From Parenemella sanctibonifatiensis (lineage in GTDB: Bacteria > Actinomycetota > Actinomycetes > Propionibacteriales > Propionibacteriaceae), in contig NZ_NMVJ01000001.1 in the NCBI RefSeq assembly GCF_002250565.1, positions 620,001 through 684,000 on the forward strand: a stretch of DNA of 64,000 nt, in the 5' to 3' direction. Numbering within the stretch: the first letter of the stretch is position 1; each line of letters begins with the position of its first letter. The notes beneath the pieces are model-generated. The model searched no databases, was not told the DNA's origin, and saw only the letters and a program-made list of their open reading frames with translations. Made by a program: the position numbers and the translations under genes. Shown here piece after piece: positions 1-7,826 of this stretch.

Positions 1-17
1 GGGCCAACGAGTAGTCC

Positions 18-818
18 TCAGTTCAGCACCGTGAGCTCGAGGTTCATCGAGCCGGACCGGAAGGCCCGGGAGCTGACCTCGACGAAGTCCTCGAGCCGGT
101 CGATCGGGTCGGCCTCGTACGCCGCCAGCGCGCTCGGGTCCAGCTCGACCCGGGCGCGATCCTGGCCGAGGTCGCGGACCCGCAGGTCGATCACCGCGAC
201 GTTCTTGCTGGTGAGGTGTCGGCGTACGGCCGTCTCGGCCCGCTCCACCCGCGCCAGGGCCGCGGGCGTCACCTCGGTGCCGTACGCGATCCGCGAGCTC
301 AGGCAGGCCGCGGCCGGCTTGTCCCAGGTCGGCAGCTCCCAGTCCCGGGAGGCCTGGCGCACCTGCGCCTTGGTCAGCCCGGCGTTCAGCAGCGGCGTGA
401 TCGCGCCGCGCTCACTGGCCGCGGCGATGCCGGGCCGAAACCCCGCCACCGCGTCGTCGGCGTTGGTGCCGGTCGCGACCGGCCAGCCACGCGCCTCCCC
501 CACCGGCAGCAGCGTGTCGATCAGCTCGGCCTTGCAGTGATAGCAGCGGTCGCTGCCGTTGGCGCGGTAGCCCTCCCGGTCCAGCTCGTGGGTGGTGGGC
601 GTCAACAGCTCGACGCCCAGCTGGCGTACGAAATCCCGCGCCGGACCGCGCTCGATCGCCGGCAGCGAGGGGCTGTACGCCGTCGCCGCCACCACCCGGT
701 CCGGGCCCAGCGCCCGCACCGCCGCGGCCAACAGGAAGGCAGAATCGGCACCACCGGAATAGGCCACCACCAGCCCGGGAAGCTCGGCCAGGTCACGCAT
801 CAGGGTCGCCACACTCAT
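18..818 (-). CDS. larE: ATP-dependent sacrificial sulfur transferase LarE
   Basis: LarE donates sulfur from its own cysteine to build the nickel-pincer nucleotide cofactor of lactate racemase-type enzymes. The 266-residue product has the N-type ATP pyrophosphatase loop SGGADS (residues 21-26) and the family signature KPAAACLSSR with the candidate sacrificial Cys at 172. Length matches the family (about 270). No larB, larC or larA lies beside it in this window, so its target enzyme is not visible here. The ATG at 818 follows a TAGGAT -10 hexamer by 6 nt, which suggests a leaderless transcript divergent from the gene at 905. Function call rests on motif recognition. Confidence 0.9.
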   Translation of the reverse strand: MSVATLMRDLAELPGLVVAYSGGADSAFLLAAAVRALGPDRVVAATAYSPSLPAIERGPARDFVRQLGVELLTPTTHELDREGYRANGSDRCYHCKAELIDTLLPVGEARGWPVATGTNADDAVAGFRPGIAAASERGAITPLLNAGLTKAQVRQASRDWELPTWDKPAAACLSSRIAYGTEVTPAALARVERAETAVRRHLTSKNVAVIDLRVRDLGQDRARVELDPSALAAYEADPIDRLEDFVEVSSRAFRSGSMNLELTVLN

Positions 819-824
819 GCGCCG

Positions 825-830
825 ATCCTA
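825..830 (-). promoter_or_regulatory. -10 element of larE (leaderless)
   Basis: TAGGAT ends 6 nt before the larE ATG. The mRNA would begin at or next to the start codon. Confidence 0.6.
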
Positions 831-891
831 GGCCAGCACCCGCGCCGCCGCAGCCGCCGACGCCTCGGCGGGACCAGGCGCCGACATTGGC

Positions 892-897
892 TAGTCT
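892..897 (+). promoter_or_regulatory. -10 element, leaderless, for the gene at 905
   Basis: TAGTCT ends 7 nt before ATG 905. It argues for 905 over the in-frame TTG at 887, which lies upstream of this hexamer. Confidence 0.5.
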
Positions 898-904
898 GGG
901 GCGC

Positions 905-1774
905 ATGGCCACATGGGAGGACGGCCCGGAGTACGCACCGCTGGAGGCTCCGGAGGGCTTCGACGCGGGCGACGCGCCGACCCACGCGACCTCGACATTG
1001 AACGGCAGCAGGGCGACCCGCACGCCGGCGCCCACCGCCCTCGCCACTCACCCCGCAGACGAGCCCGCCGCCTACGGCGTGGACCGCGGCTGGCCGGCCC
1101 TGGCCCAGCTCGACCCGGGCGCCCGTGACGATGCCCGCGACCCGCACGAGCCGTACGCCATCACCCAGACTGCGGTGACCACCGGCGGCAGCGCCTGGGG
1201 CTCTGCACACCGCGCCCCGCACCAGCCGATCATGGTCTCCAGTTCCCGCGGCCGCGAGCCCGACGTCGCCACCCTGCCGCCGCCAGCCGGAGCCCCGATC
1301 GATGCGGTTCCGTTCGGCGAGTCAGCCCCGGTCGGCGCGCCGCAGCGCACCCCCAGCGGCACCCCCGGCCAGACCACGGCGTGGGCGCCGGCCCCCTCCG
1401 GGCCCGCCATCCGGCCTCCCCAACCGCGCGCTGACCTGACTCTGGGCACCCTGTGGGATTCGCTGACGCCGCCCTTCATCATCGCCGTGCTGGTCGGCTG
1501 CGTCGCCTTCCCGGTGTCCCCACTCGCCCTGATCGCCGCCGCGTACACCGCCGGCCGGGCCCGGCGGATCGCCATCCCGCTGCGCCGCGCCGCGATCCTG
1601 GCCGTCGTCGGCTCCTTCCACCTGGGCTTGTTCGGGGCGGTCGGTGGCGGCCCCGGATTCTGGGGCGGTGCCTCGTTGGGTGGGCTGCTGCTGTCGTGGT
1701 GCCTGCTGGCGTACGCCCTGATCCGGACCGCGGTCGCGATCCGACGCAACGAACCGCTGACCCCGGCGTCATGA
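905..1774 (+). CDS. membrane protein with Ala/Pro-rich cytoplasmic-type N-terminus
   Basis: Not recognised as a named family. The 289-residue product has a long low-complexity Ala/Pro/Gly-rich region (about residues 1-175) followed by two or three hydrophobic segments in the last 100 residues, with a basic turn containing GRARR between the first two. This is a small integral membrane protein with a disordered N-terminal region. Start 905 (ATG) is chosen over TTG 887 because of the -10 hexamer 7 nt upstream. The stop is 16 nt before the next start, so the two genes are probably co-transcribed. Confidence 0.65.
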   Translation: MATWEDGPEYAPLEAPEGFDAGDAPTHATSTLNGSRATRTPAPTALATHPADEPAAYGVDRGWPALAQLDPGARDDARDPHEPYAITQTAVTTGGSAWGSAHRAPHQPIMVSSSRGREPDVATLPPPAGAPIDAVPFGESAPVGAPQRTPSGTPGQTTAWAPAPSGPAIRPPQPRADLTLGTLWDSLTPPFIIAVLVGCVAFPVSPLALIAAAYTAGRARRIAIPLRRAAILAVVGSFHLGLFGAVGGGPGFWGGASLGGLLLSWCLLAYALIRTAVAIRRNEPLTPAS

Positions 1775-1790
1775 CCAGCGAAACAGCTCG

Positions 1791-3971
1791 ATGAGCACCA
1801 CCCCTGCCCGTTCCCTGGCCGAGGACCTGCGCCGCTGGCCGACCGAACGGCTGGCCACCCTGCTGCAGCACCGCCGCGACCTCGCCACACCGGCCCCCCA
1901 GGACATCGTGGAACTGGCCACCCGCGCCACCACCGCGGCCTCGGTGACCGCAGCGCTGGCAGCACTGGATCGCTGGCAGCAGCAGGTCGCCGAGGCCATC
2001 GCCGCCCAACCCGACCACAGCACGAGTGAGCAGGTCGCCGAACTGATCGAGGGACCGGCCGAGGCCGTCGCCGACACCCTGCTGGCGCTCAACGATCGGG
2101 CGCTGATCTGGGGCAGCCCGCAGGGATGGCTGGTGCCCCACACGGTGCGGCGCGCGTTCGGCGCCCATCCGGGCGGGTTGGCCCCGGTCAGCCCCGACCC
2201 GCTGACCCCCGACGCCATCAGCCGAGCCCAACAGCAGGCCGCCGCGGCCCTGGCCAAGGCCACCGACACACCGCCGGACCAGGCCGCCGAGAAGGTCGAA
2301 GCGGTCCTGGCCCAGCTGACCTGGTCCCATCCCGTCGGCGGGCTGCGATCCGCGACCGACCCGCACCAGGAGTCGACCTCACCGGCGCGGGCGCTGCTCG
2401 CGGCTGGCCTGCTCCTGCCCACCGGCCCTGACACCGTCGCGCTGCGCCGAGAGGTCGCGCTGCTACGGCGTACGCCCCGTCGGCTACGCCAGGTCCCGGT
2501 GCCCGCCCAGCCGCCGGAGCTCACTCCCGAGGTGGATCGCGCCGACCGGGCCACCCAGGCCGGCGTCGGTTCGGCCATCGCGTTGGCGCAGTTGGTGGAA
2601 CGTCTCCTCGAGGCGATCAGTGACATCCAGCCGGGCCTGGTCCGCACCGGCGGCATCGCCAAACGCGACCTGGACCTGCTGAACCGGCAGCTCGGCCTCT
2701 CCCGGGGCGGCCCGCCTGCGGTGTTGTTGGTGGAACTGGCCGACGCGGCCGGGCTGATCGCCGTCGACGGCGGCCGGGTGCTGCCGACCGCGGCCGCCGA
2801 CCAGTGGCGCGGTCTGGGTCCGCTGGAACGTTGGCGTCGGCTGATCGCGGCCTGGTTGGACTCACCGCGTTGGTTGACCGGCGCCGAACGTCCGCTGGCC
2901 CCCGAAGCGGCGCACGGCTGGGCGCCAGACGTCCGCCGCGGCATCCTGACGTTGGCGACCCAGCTGCCCGAAGGCGCCAAGGTCGACCCGGAGCAGTGGG
3001 ACGCCTGGCTGGCCTGGCACCACCCCACCTGGGACGGGTTGGCTGAGGAGTCCGGGACGTTGCTGCAGACCTGGTTGGCACAGGCCGATGTGCTCGGACT
3101 GGTGGCGCTGGGGCGGCGTACCGGGTTGGTCGACGTCACCGCCGATGGCGCAGAGGTGCCAGCCGCGATCGCTGACCTCTTCCCCGAGCCGGGCACCACC
3201 TTCTGGCTGCAGGCCGACCTGACCGCGGTCGCGCCCGCGCCATTGACGCCGGGCGTACGCCAACGGCTGCGGATGCTGACCCAGGTCGAGTCGACCGGTG
3301 CCGGCGAGGTGTTCCGGTTTGACCGCGGCAGCGTCGGCCGGGCGCTGCAGCAGGGCTGGGCCGCGCCCGACATCACCACCTGGCTGGGGCAGCACTCGAC
3401 CACCGGGGTGCCGCAACCGCTGACCTACCTGATCGCCGAGACCGGCCGCCAGCACGGCAACCTACGGATGGGGACCACCGAGACCTATCTGCGTACCGAC
3501 GACCCGGTCCGGGCCCGGCTGATCGCCGGCCTCGAGCTGCCGGGGCTGCGCCAGATCGCCGACACCGTCCTGGTCTCGGACATGCCCGCCGACGAGCTCG
3601 CCCGGGCGCTTGCCGAACACGGCCACCACGTCGCCGCCGAGGACAGCGCCGGCAGCCTGCTGCTGCCGTCCGAACCGCGGGCCCCCAGGCGTACGCCTGC
3701 CCGACCCGCCGCCCTGCCGGAGCCGAATTTCGCACAGCTCGCCGACCGGCTGTCCCACCACCAATCCGTTGCCGAATCGTTGCGCGAGTTGGAGAAGGCG
3801 GCGCTGCGACGGGCCCCGGTGCGCGTCACCTGGGTGGATCGGCAAGGACATCGCTCCACAGCAACCGCTTTCGTGCGGAGGGTCGTCGAGGGCCGGGCGG
3901 AGCTGACGATCGACGGCGCTCGCGTCGAGGTGCCCCTGGCCAGTGTGGTCAGCGCCGCTGTCGGCCCCTAA
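1791..3971 (+). CDS. helicase-associated (Helicase_C_3) domain protein, Rv0862c-like
   Basis: A 726-residue Leu/Ala-rich protein without Walker motifs, resembling the actinobacterial 'helicase C-terminal domain-containing' family that sits beside XPB helicase (Rv0862c next to ercc3 in Mycobacterium tuberculosis). The C-terminal 50 residues form a small beta-rich module starting near PVRVTWVDRQG and ending near the stop, similar to WYL-like or Sm-like nucleic acid-binding folds. XPB begins 950 bp downstream on the same strand with one small gene between, which supports a shared DNA repair role. The family assignment is from recognition plus synteny; the biochemical role is unknown. Confidence 0.8.
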   Translation: MSTTPARSLAEDLRRWPTERLATLLQHRRDLATPAPQDIVELATRATTAASVTAALAALDRWQQQVAEAIAAQPDHSTSEQVAELIEGPAEAVADTLLALNDRALIWGSPQGWLVPHTVRRAFGAHPGGLAPVSPDPLTPDAISRAQQQAAAALAKATDTPPDQAAEKVEAVLAQLTWSHPVGGLRSATDPHQESTSPARALLAAGLLLPTGPDTVALRREVALLRRTPRRLRQVPVPAQPPELTPEVDRADRATQAGVGSAIALAQLVERLLEAISDIQPGLVRTGGIAKRDLDLLNRQLGLSRGGPPAVLLVELADAAGLIAVDGGRVLPTAAADQWRGLGPLERWRRLIAAWLDSPRWLTGAERPLAPEAAHGWAPDVRRGILTLATQLPEGAKVDPEQWDAWLAWHHPTWDGLAEESGTLLQTWLAQADVLGLVALGRRTGLVDVTADGAEVPAAIADLFPEPGTTFWLQADLTAVAPAPLTPGVRQRLRMLTQVESTGAGEVFRFDRGSVGRALQQGWAAPDITTWLGQHSTTGVPQPLTYLIAETGRQHGNLRMGTTETYLRTDDPVRARLIAGLELPGLRQIADTVLVSDMPADELARALAEHGHHVAAEDSAGSLLLPSEPRAPRRTPARPAALPEPNFAQLADRLSHHQSVAESLRELEKAALRRAPVRVTWVDRQGHRSTATAFVRRVVEGRAELTIDGARVEVPLASVVSAAVGP

Positions 3972-3999
3972 TGTGAGTACGGTCATTGGCGCTCACACG

Positions 4000-4005
4000 T
4001 AGACT
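4000..4005 (+). promoter_or_regulatory. -10 element, leaderless, for the FN3 protein gene
   Basis: TAGACT ends 7 nt before GTG 4013. It places the start at 4013, downstream of an earlier in-frame codon at 3986. Confidence 0.55.
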
Positions 4006-4012
4006 GTCGCGC

Positions 4013-4921
4013 GTGCAGGTGAAGCAACGCAGGATGCTGATCGCCGGCGCCGCCGTTTTGGCCGCGCTGGCCATTGCTGCGCCCGCACTGCTGAACCTCA
4101 GCTCGCAGCCCTCCGGCGACCCGCACCAGGCCCCCGCCGCACGGTCCAGTCAGGCGCCTGCGGACCAGCCCGCAGCACCGTCCACGTCGCCGGTGCCAAG
4201 TGGCTGGCAGACCAGTTCGCGTCAGGATCGCCCGCCGGCGCCGGTCTCCAACCTGCGACTGTCCTCGAACACCTGGCACAACTTCACCGTCGCCTGGGAT
4301 GCCAGCCCGGATGCGTACGAGGGACTCAGCTATCGCATCCTGCTCAACGGTTCGGCTGTCGGCAGCACCGAGGGCCTGACCGCGACCATCAACTGGGTGC
4401 GCGGCACCGAACGGCACCTGGTCCAGGTTGAGGCCGTTGACGCGGCCGGCTTGGTCAGTGAGCTGCGCAGCGTCGTCGTGATCCCGCCGGCCGACCCCTC
4501 CGGTGGGGGCGCGGGTGGTCGGCATCGTCCCGATCGCGGCGTGGATGAGGCCGGTGGGGCCCCTACCCCGCAGATGCCGGCGCCGACCGATCAGGCACCC
4601 TCGGACCAGCCTCCGACGGAGGAGGTCCCGTCCGAGGACCCGCCGACCGAGCCTGAGCCCACACCGACGCAGGGGCCCACGACACCGGAGCCGACTCCCA
4701 CGCCTATGCCTACGCCGACTCCCACACCGACGCCGACCCCCACACCGGAGCCCACGACACCGGAGCCGACGGCGCCGACCACCGACGGCTCGCCGGAGGC
4801 CCCCACGTCCACCCCGACCGAGGAGCCGACCGCGACGGTCACCGCCACCGCGCCCGACGGCGGCCCGGAGCTGCTTCCCACCGATCCGACCCCCGACGAG
4901 AGTGAGTCATCTGCCCCATGA
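4013..4921 (+). CDS. membrane-anchored fibronectin type III protein with Pro/Thr-rich tail
   Basis: The 302-residue product has a basic N-terminus and one hydrophobic segment (about residues 8-30), a fibronectin type III-like domain (about 74-160; pattern PPAPVSNLRL ... FTVAWDAS ... YRILLNG ... VQVEAVDAAG), and a Pro/Thr/Glu-rich tail with PTPTPT runs to the end. The topology suggests a signal anchor with an exported domain and a wall-spanning stalk. No sortase motif is visible. It overlaps the XPB start by four bases (ATGA), so translation is probably coupled, although the functional link with a helicase is not obvious. Confidence 0.75.
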   Translation: MQVKQRRMLIAGAAVLAALAIAAPALLNLSSQPSGDPHQAPAARSSQAPADQPAAPSTSPVPSGWQTSSRQDRPPAPVSNLRLSSNTWHNFTVAWDASPDAYEGLSYRILLNGSAVGSTEGLTATINWVRGTERHLVQVEAVDAAGLVSELRSVVVIPPADPSGGGAGGRHRPDRGVDEAGGAPTPQMPAPTDQAPSDQPPTEEVPSEDPPTEPEPTPTQGPTTPEPTPTPMPTPTPTPTPTPTPEPTTPEPTAPTTDGSPEAPTSTPTEEPTATVTATAPDGGPELLPTDPTPDESESSAP

Positions 4922-6567
4922 GTGACCCCGGTCCTCTGGTTGTCCAGTCCGACCGATCGCTGCTCCTGGAGGTGAATCACCCCCTCGCGGCAGAATGCCG
5001 GATCGCGATTGCCCCCTTTGCCGAGTTGGAGCGTGCTCCCGAGCACATCCACACCTATCGACTGACCTCGCTGGGCCTGTGGAACGCCCGCGCGGCCGGC
5101 CACGACGCCGAACAGATCGTCGACGTCCTGCTGGAATACAGCCGCTATCCGGTGCCCTCGGCGCTGCTGATCGAGATCACCGACACGATGGGCCGCTACG
5201 GCCGACTCCAGCTGGAACAACACCCCGTGCACGGATTGGTGCTGGTCAGCCACGACGCCGCCGTGCTGACCGAGGTACGCCGCAGCCGCAAGGTCGCCGG
5301 GATGCTCGGCGAACCGATCGACGCCGAAACCGTGCCGGTGCACCCCAGCGAACGCGGCAACCTCAAACAGGCGCTGCTGCAGCTGGGCTGGCCCGCCGAG
5401 GACATGGCCGGCTACGTCGACGGCGAACGCCACGAGATCACCCTCAACCAGGACACCTGGCAGCTGCGGCCCTACCAGGAACTCGCCGCCGAATCGTTCT
5501 GGCACGGTGGTTCCGGAGTGGTCGTGCTGCCCTGCGGTGCCGGCAAGACCGTGGTCGGCGCGGCATCAATGGCGCTGGCCGGCTCGACCACGTTGATCCT
5601 GGTGACCAACACGGTGGCCGCACGCCAGTGGCGCGACGAGCTGATCCGGCGCACCAGCCTGACCGCCGACGAGATCGGCGAATACTCCGGCACCCGCAAG
5701 GAGGTACGCCCCGTCACCATCGCCACCTATCAGGTGATGACGGCCAAGCGGGGCGGCACCCACCGGCACCTGGAGCTCTTCGACGCCCGCGACTGGGGGC
5801 TGGTGATCTATGACGAGGTGCACCTGCTCCCGGCGCCGGTGTTCCGGCGTACGGCCCACCTGCAGGCGCGTCGCCGGCTCGGCCTCACCGCGACCCTGGT
5901 CCGCGAGGACGGCCGCGAGGGCGACGTCTTCTCCCTCATCGGCCCCAAGCGCTATGACGGAGCCTGGCGGGAACTGACCGAACAGGGCTGGATCGCGCCG
6001 GCCGAATGCACCGAGGTACGCGTGCAGCTGCCCGAGACGGATCGGATGACGTACGCCATGGCCGAGCCCGAGGTGCGTTTCCGGTTGGCTGCCGAGTCGC
6101 CCGCCAAGCTGCCGGTGGTCGACGAGTTGGTGGCCCGACACCGGGACCAGCCGCTGCTGGTGATCGGCCAGTACATCGACCAGCTGCACGAACTCTCCGA
6201 GCGCCTCGATGCACCGCTCATCACCGGCGAGACCAGTTCTCGACAGCGCGAGGAGCTCTACCAGCAGTTCCGCGACGGCACGATCACGCGACTGGTGGTC
6301 TCCAAGGTCGCCAACTTCTCGGTCGACCTGCCGTCGGCCGAGGTCGCCATCCAGGTGTCGGGCGCGTTCGGGTCCCGGCAGGAGGAGGCCCAGCGATTGG
6401 GCCGGCTGCTGCGCCCCAAGAACGGCGCCACCGCACACTTCTACACCGTCGTCGCCCGCGACACCGTCGAGGCGGACTTTGCCCAGCACCGGCAGCGTTT
6501 CCTCGCCGAACAGGGGTACGCCTACCGGATCGTCGACTCCCACGACCTCGACGCCGTCACCCCCTGA
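4918..6567 (+). CDS. DNA repair helicase XPB (ERCC3-type, superfamily 2)
   Basis: An ATP-dependent 3'-5' DNA helicase of the XPB/Rad25 family, 549 residues, close to the mycobacterial homologue. Visible motifs are Walker A in LPCGAGKT (204-211), DEVH box (299-302), LTATLVRED (motif III region) and the arginine-finger motif VI QRLGRLLRPK near residues 492-501. The N-terminal 180 residues form the damage-recognition-like region typical of bacterial XPB. The start overlaps the preceding stop as ATGA. It forms a three-gene run with the Helicase_C_3 protein and the FN3 protein. Confidence 0.92.
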   Translation: MSDPGPLVVQSDRSLLLEVNHPLAAECRIAIAPFAELERAPEHIHTYRLTSLGLWNARAAGHDAEQIVDVLLEYSRYPVPSALLIEITDTMGRYGRLQLEQHPVHGLVLVSHDAAVLTEVRRSRKVAGMLGEPIDAETVPVHPSERGNLKQALLQLGWPAEDMAGYVDGERHEITLNQDTWQLRPYQELAAESFWHGGSGVVVLPCGAGKTVVGAASMALAGSTTLILVTNTVAARQWRDELIRRTSLTADEIGEYSGTRKEVRPVTIATYQVMTAKRGGTHRHLELFDARDWGLVIYDEVHLLPAPVFRRTAHLQARRRLGLTATLVREDGREGDVFSLIGPKRYDGAWRELTEQGWIAPAECTEVRVQLPETDRMTYAMAEPEVRFRLAAESPAKLPVVDELVARHRDQPLLVIGQYIDQLHELSERLDAPLITGETSSRQREELYQQFRDGTITRLVVSKVANFSVDLPSAEVAIQVSGAFGSRQEEAQRLGRLLRPKNGATAHFYTVVARDTVEADFAQHRQRFLAEQGYAYRIVDSHDLDAVTP

Positions 6568-6577
6568 GGGGTTAAGG

Positions 6578-6601
6578 TCCTCACCTGATGAAAGGTGAGG
6601 A
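6578..6601 (+). promoter_or_regulatory. 9-bp inverted repeat covering the ribosome binding site of the gene at 6603
   Basis: TCCTCACCT (6578-6586), loop GATGAA, AGGTGAGGA (6593-6601) is a perfect 9-bp stem whose right arm holds the Shine-Dalgarno sequence for ATG 6603. A transcript that starts upstream could hide the SD. A TAAGGT hexamer (6573-6578) overlaps its left end, so the site may instead be an operator. Confidence 0.45.
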
Positions 6602-6602
6602 C

Positions 6603-7127
6603 ATGACTGCGGACCGACCCTACGGAGCGCCCGGTGGAGACCCCGGGCAGCACCCGCCGACCCGCCCACAACCACCGGAGCGCCCGCCCGGCAAGGATGC
6701 GCCCAAGCATCTGATCGCCGGCCCGATCCTGATGATCCTCGGTGTTGCCCTGTGCTCGGTCGGCGTCATGTTGCCGTGGAATCCGCAGGCACTCGCCAAG
6801 GGCGAGGCCTGGAACGGTGTCGAGCAGGCGATGGTCAACATCGAAGAGGGCCGGATCTACGGCTGGCTGATGGTGGTGGCCTTCGGGGTGGCCGCCGTCG
6901 CCGGCTTGCTCGCTCTGATCGCCGCGGCGCTGGCAATGACGAGGCGGGCCGCCGCCGTACCCGCCGTCACCGCCACCGTGTTGGGCCTGGTGGCCACCCT
7001 CGGAGTCCTGAGCGGGTACGTCGCGATGGAGGCCTTGGACGAGTCAACCGTGGGCATGTGGCTCTACGGGGCGTCCTTCCTGCCGGTGCTGATCGGCGCG
7101 GTGGGCGTCGCCGGCCGTCGGTTCTGA
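6603..7127 (+). CDS. four-helix integral membrane protein, unknown function
   Basis: A 174-residue protein with a Pro-rich cytoplasmic N-terminus of about 35 residues and four hydrophobic segments (starting near HLIAGPILMILG, IYGWLMVVAFGV, AAVPAVTATVLG and VGMWLYGASFLP). ATG 6603 has a good Shine-Dalgarno (AAAGGTGAGG, 6591-6600). An upstream in-frame ATG at 6588 would add five residues; it lies inside an inverted repeat. No family recognised. It follows XPB by 35 bp and may be read from its own promoter. Confidence 0.65.
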   Translation: MTADRPYGAPGGDPGQHPPTRPQPPERPPGKDAPKHLIAGPILMILGVALCSVGVMLPWNPQALAKGEAWNGVEQAMVNIEEGRIYGWLMVVAFGVAAVAGLLALIAAALAMTRRAAAVPAVTATVLGLVATLGVLSGYVAMEALDESTVGMWLYGASFLPVLIGAVGVAGRRF

Positions 7128-7154
7128 CCCGATCCCGGGCACGGGACAGCCGCC

Positions 7155-7691
7155 TCAGATCGGTCGCGGCGACTCGTCGTCGACCTGGCCCAACTCCCAG
7201 CTGGGCGGCACCGGGACCTGGCGGGCCCGGCGTACCAACTCCACCAGCTGTGCCGGCCAGATCCATTCCTGGGTGGTCGACAACTCGACCAGTGGCCACC
7301 AGCGGGCGCCGGTCAGCGTGATGACCTCCTCAGGCGTCAGGCCGCTGGTGTCGAGATCGAACCGCTCCACCTCGACCGCATAGAACAGCTCGGTCTGAGT
7401 GAAAATCTGGTCGGAATAGCCGTGCCGCACCAGCCGGTTCGCCAACGGGCCGATCAGCTGGTCGGTGCCGATGCGCAGCCCGGTCTCTTCGATGAGCTCG
7501 CGCACCGCCGCCTGGTGGTCGGACTCCCCGGGATCAATGCCGCCGCCCGGAGTCACCCACCAGTGCAGGTCTGGACAGCCGGGGTCGGTGTCCCGCAGCA
7601 GGAGCACCTCGTCCTCGGGGGTCATCACGACGACTCGGACGGCCTGCCGGGTGACGGTGTCGCGGTCAGGTTCGTAGCGGAAGCTGCGCAC
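7155..7691 (-). CDS. Nudix hydrolase
   Basis: Nudix enzymes cleave nucleoside diphosphates linked to another group. The 178-residue product holds the full Nudix box, from GGGIDPGESD through VRELIEETGL (about residues 48-71), with the REUxEExG core that binds Mg2+. The GTG start at 7691 lies 7 nt after a TAGAAT hexamer, so the mRNA is probably leaderless. The substrate cannot be told from the sequence. It is convergent with the membrane protein gene ending at 7127. Confidence 0.88.
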   Translation of the reverse strand: MRSFRYEPDRDTVTRQAVRVVVMTPEDEVLLLRDTDPGCPDLHWWVTPGGGIDPGESDHQAAVRELIEETGLRIGTDQLIGPLANRLVRHGYSDQIFTQTELFYAVEVERFDLDTSGLTPEEVITLTGARWWPLVELSTTQEWIWPAQLVELVRRARQVPVPPSWELGQVDDESPRPI

Positions 7692-7698
7692 GCGCCCG

Positions 7699-7704
7699 AT
7701 TCTA
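7699..7704 (-). promoter_or_regulatory. -10 element of the Nudix gene (leaderless)
   Basis: TAGAAT lies 7 nt before GTG 7691 on the minus strand. Confidence 0.6.
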
Positions 7705-7826
7705 GAGGCGCGCGATCCTCAATGCAGCCGGTTGCAAGGGCAGGGAATCACCTTGCGCAGGCCGGGAGGCCGGCGTACGGTCTCTTGCTTCCCCTCTTTC
7801 GCTTCCCCTTGGCGTTTGGAGCAGCC

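Noticed and set aside
4690-4760. Possible CRISPR-like short repeats
   Set aside because: They are codons of a Pro/Thr run (CCGACNCCNACN), with no spacers.
7422-7826. Upstream extension of the helR frame
   Set aside because: It overlaps the Nudix gene antisense and shows no family likeness; GTG 7827 has a Shine-Dalgarno.
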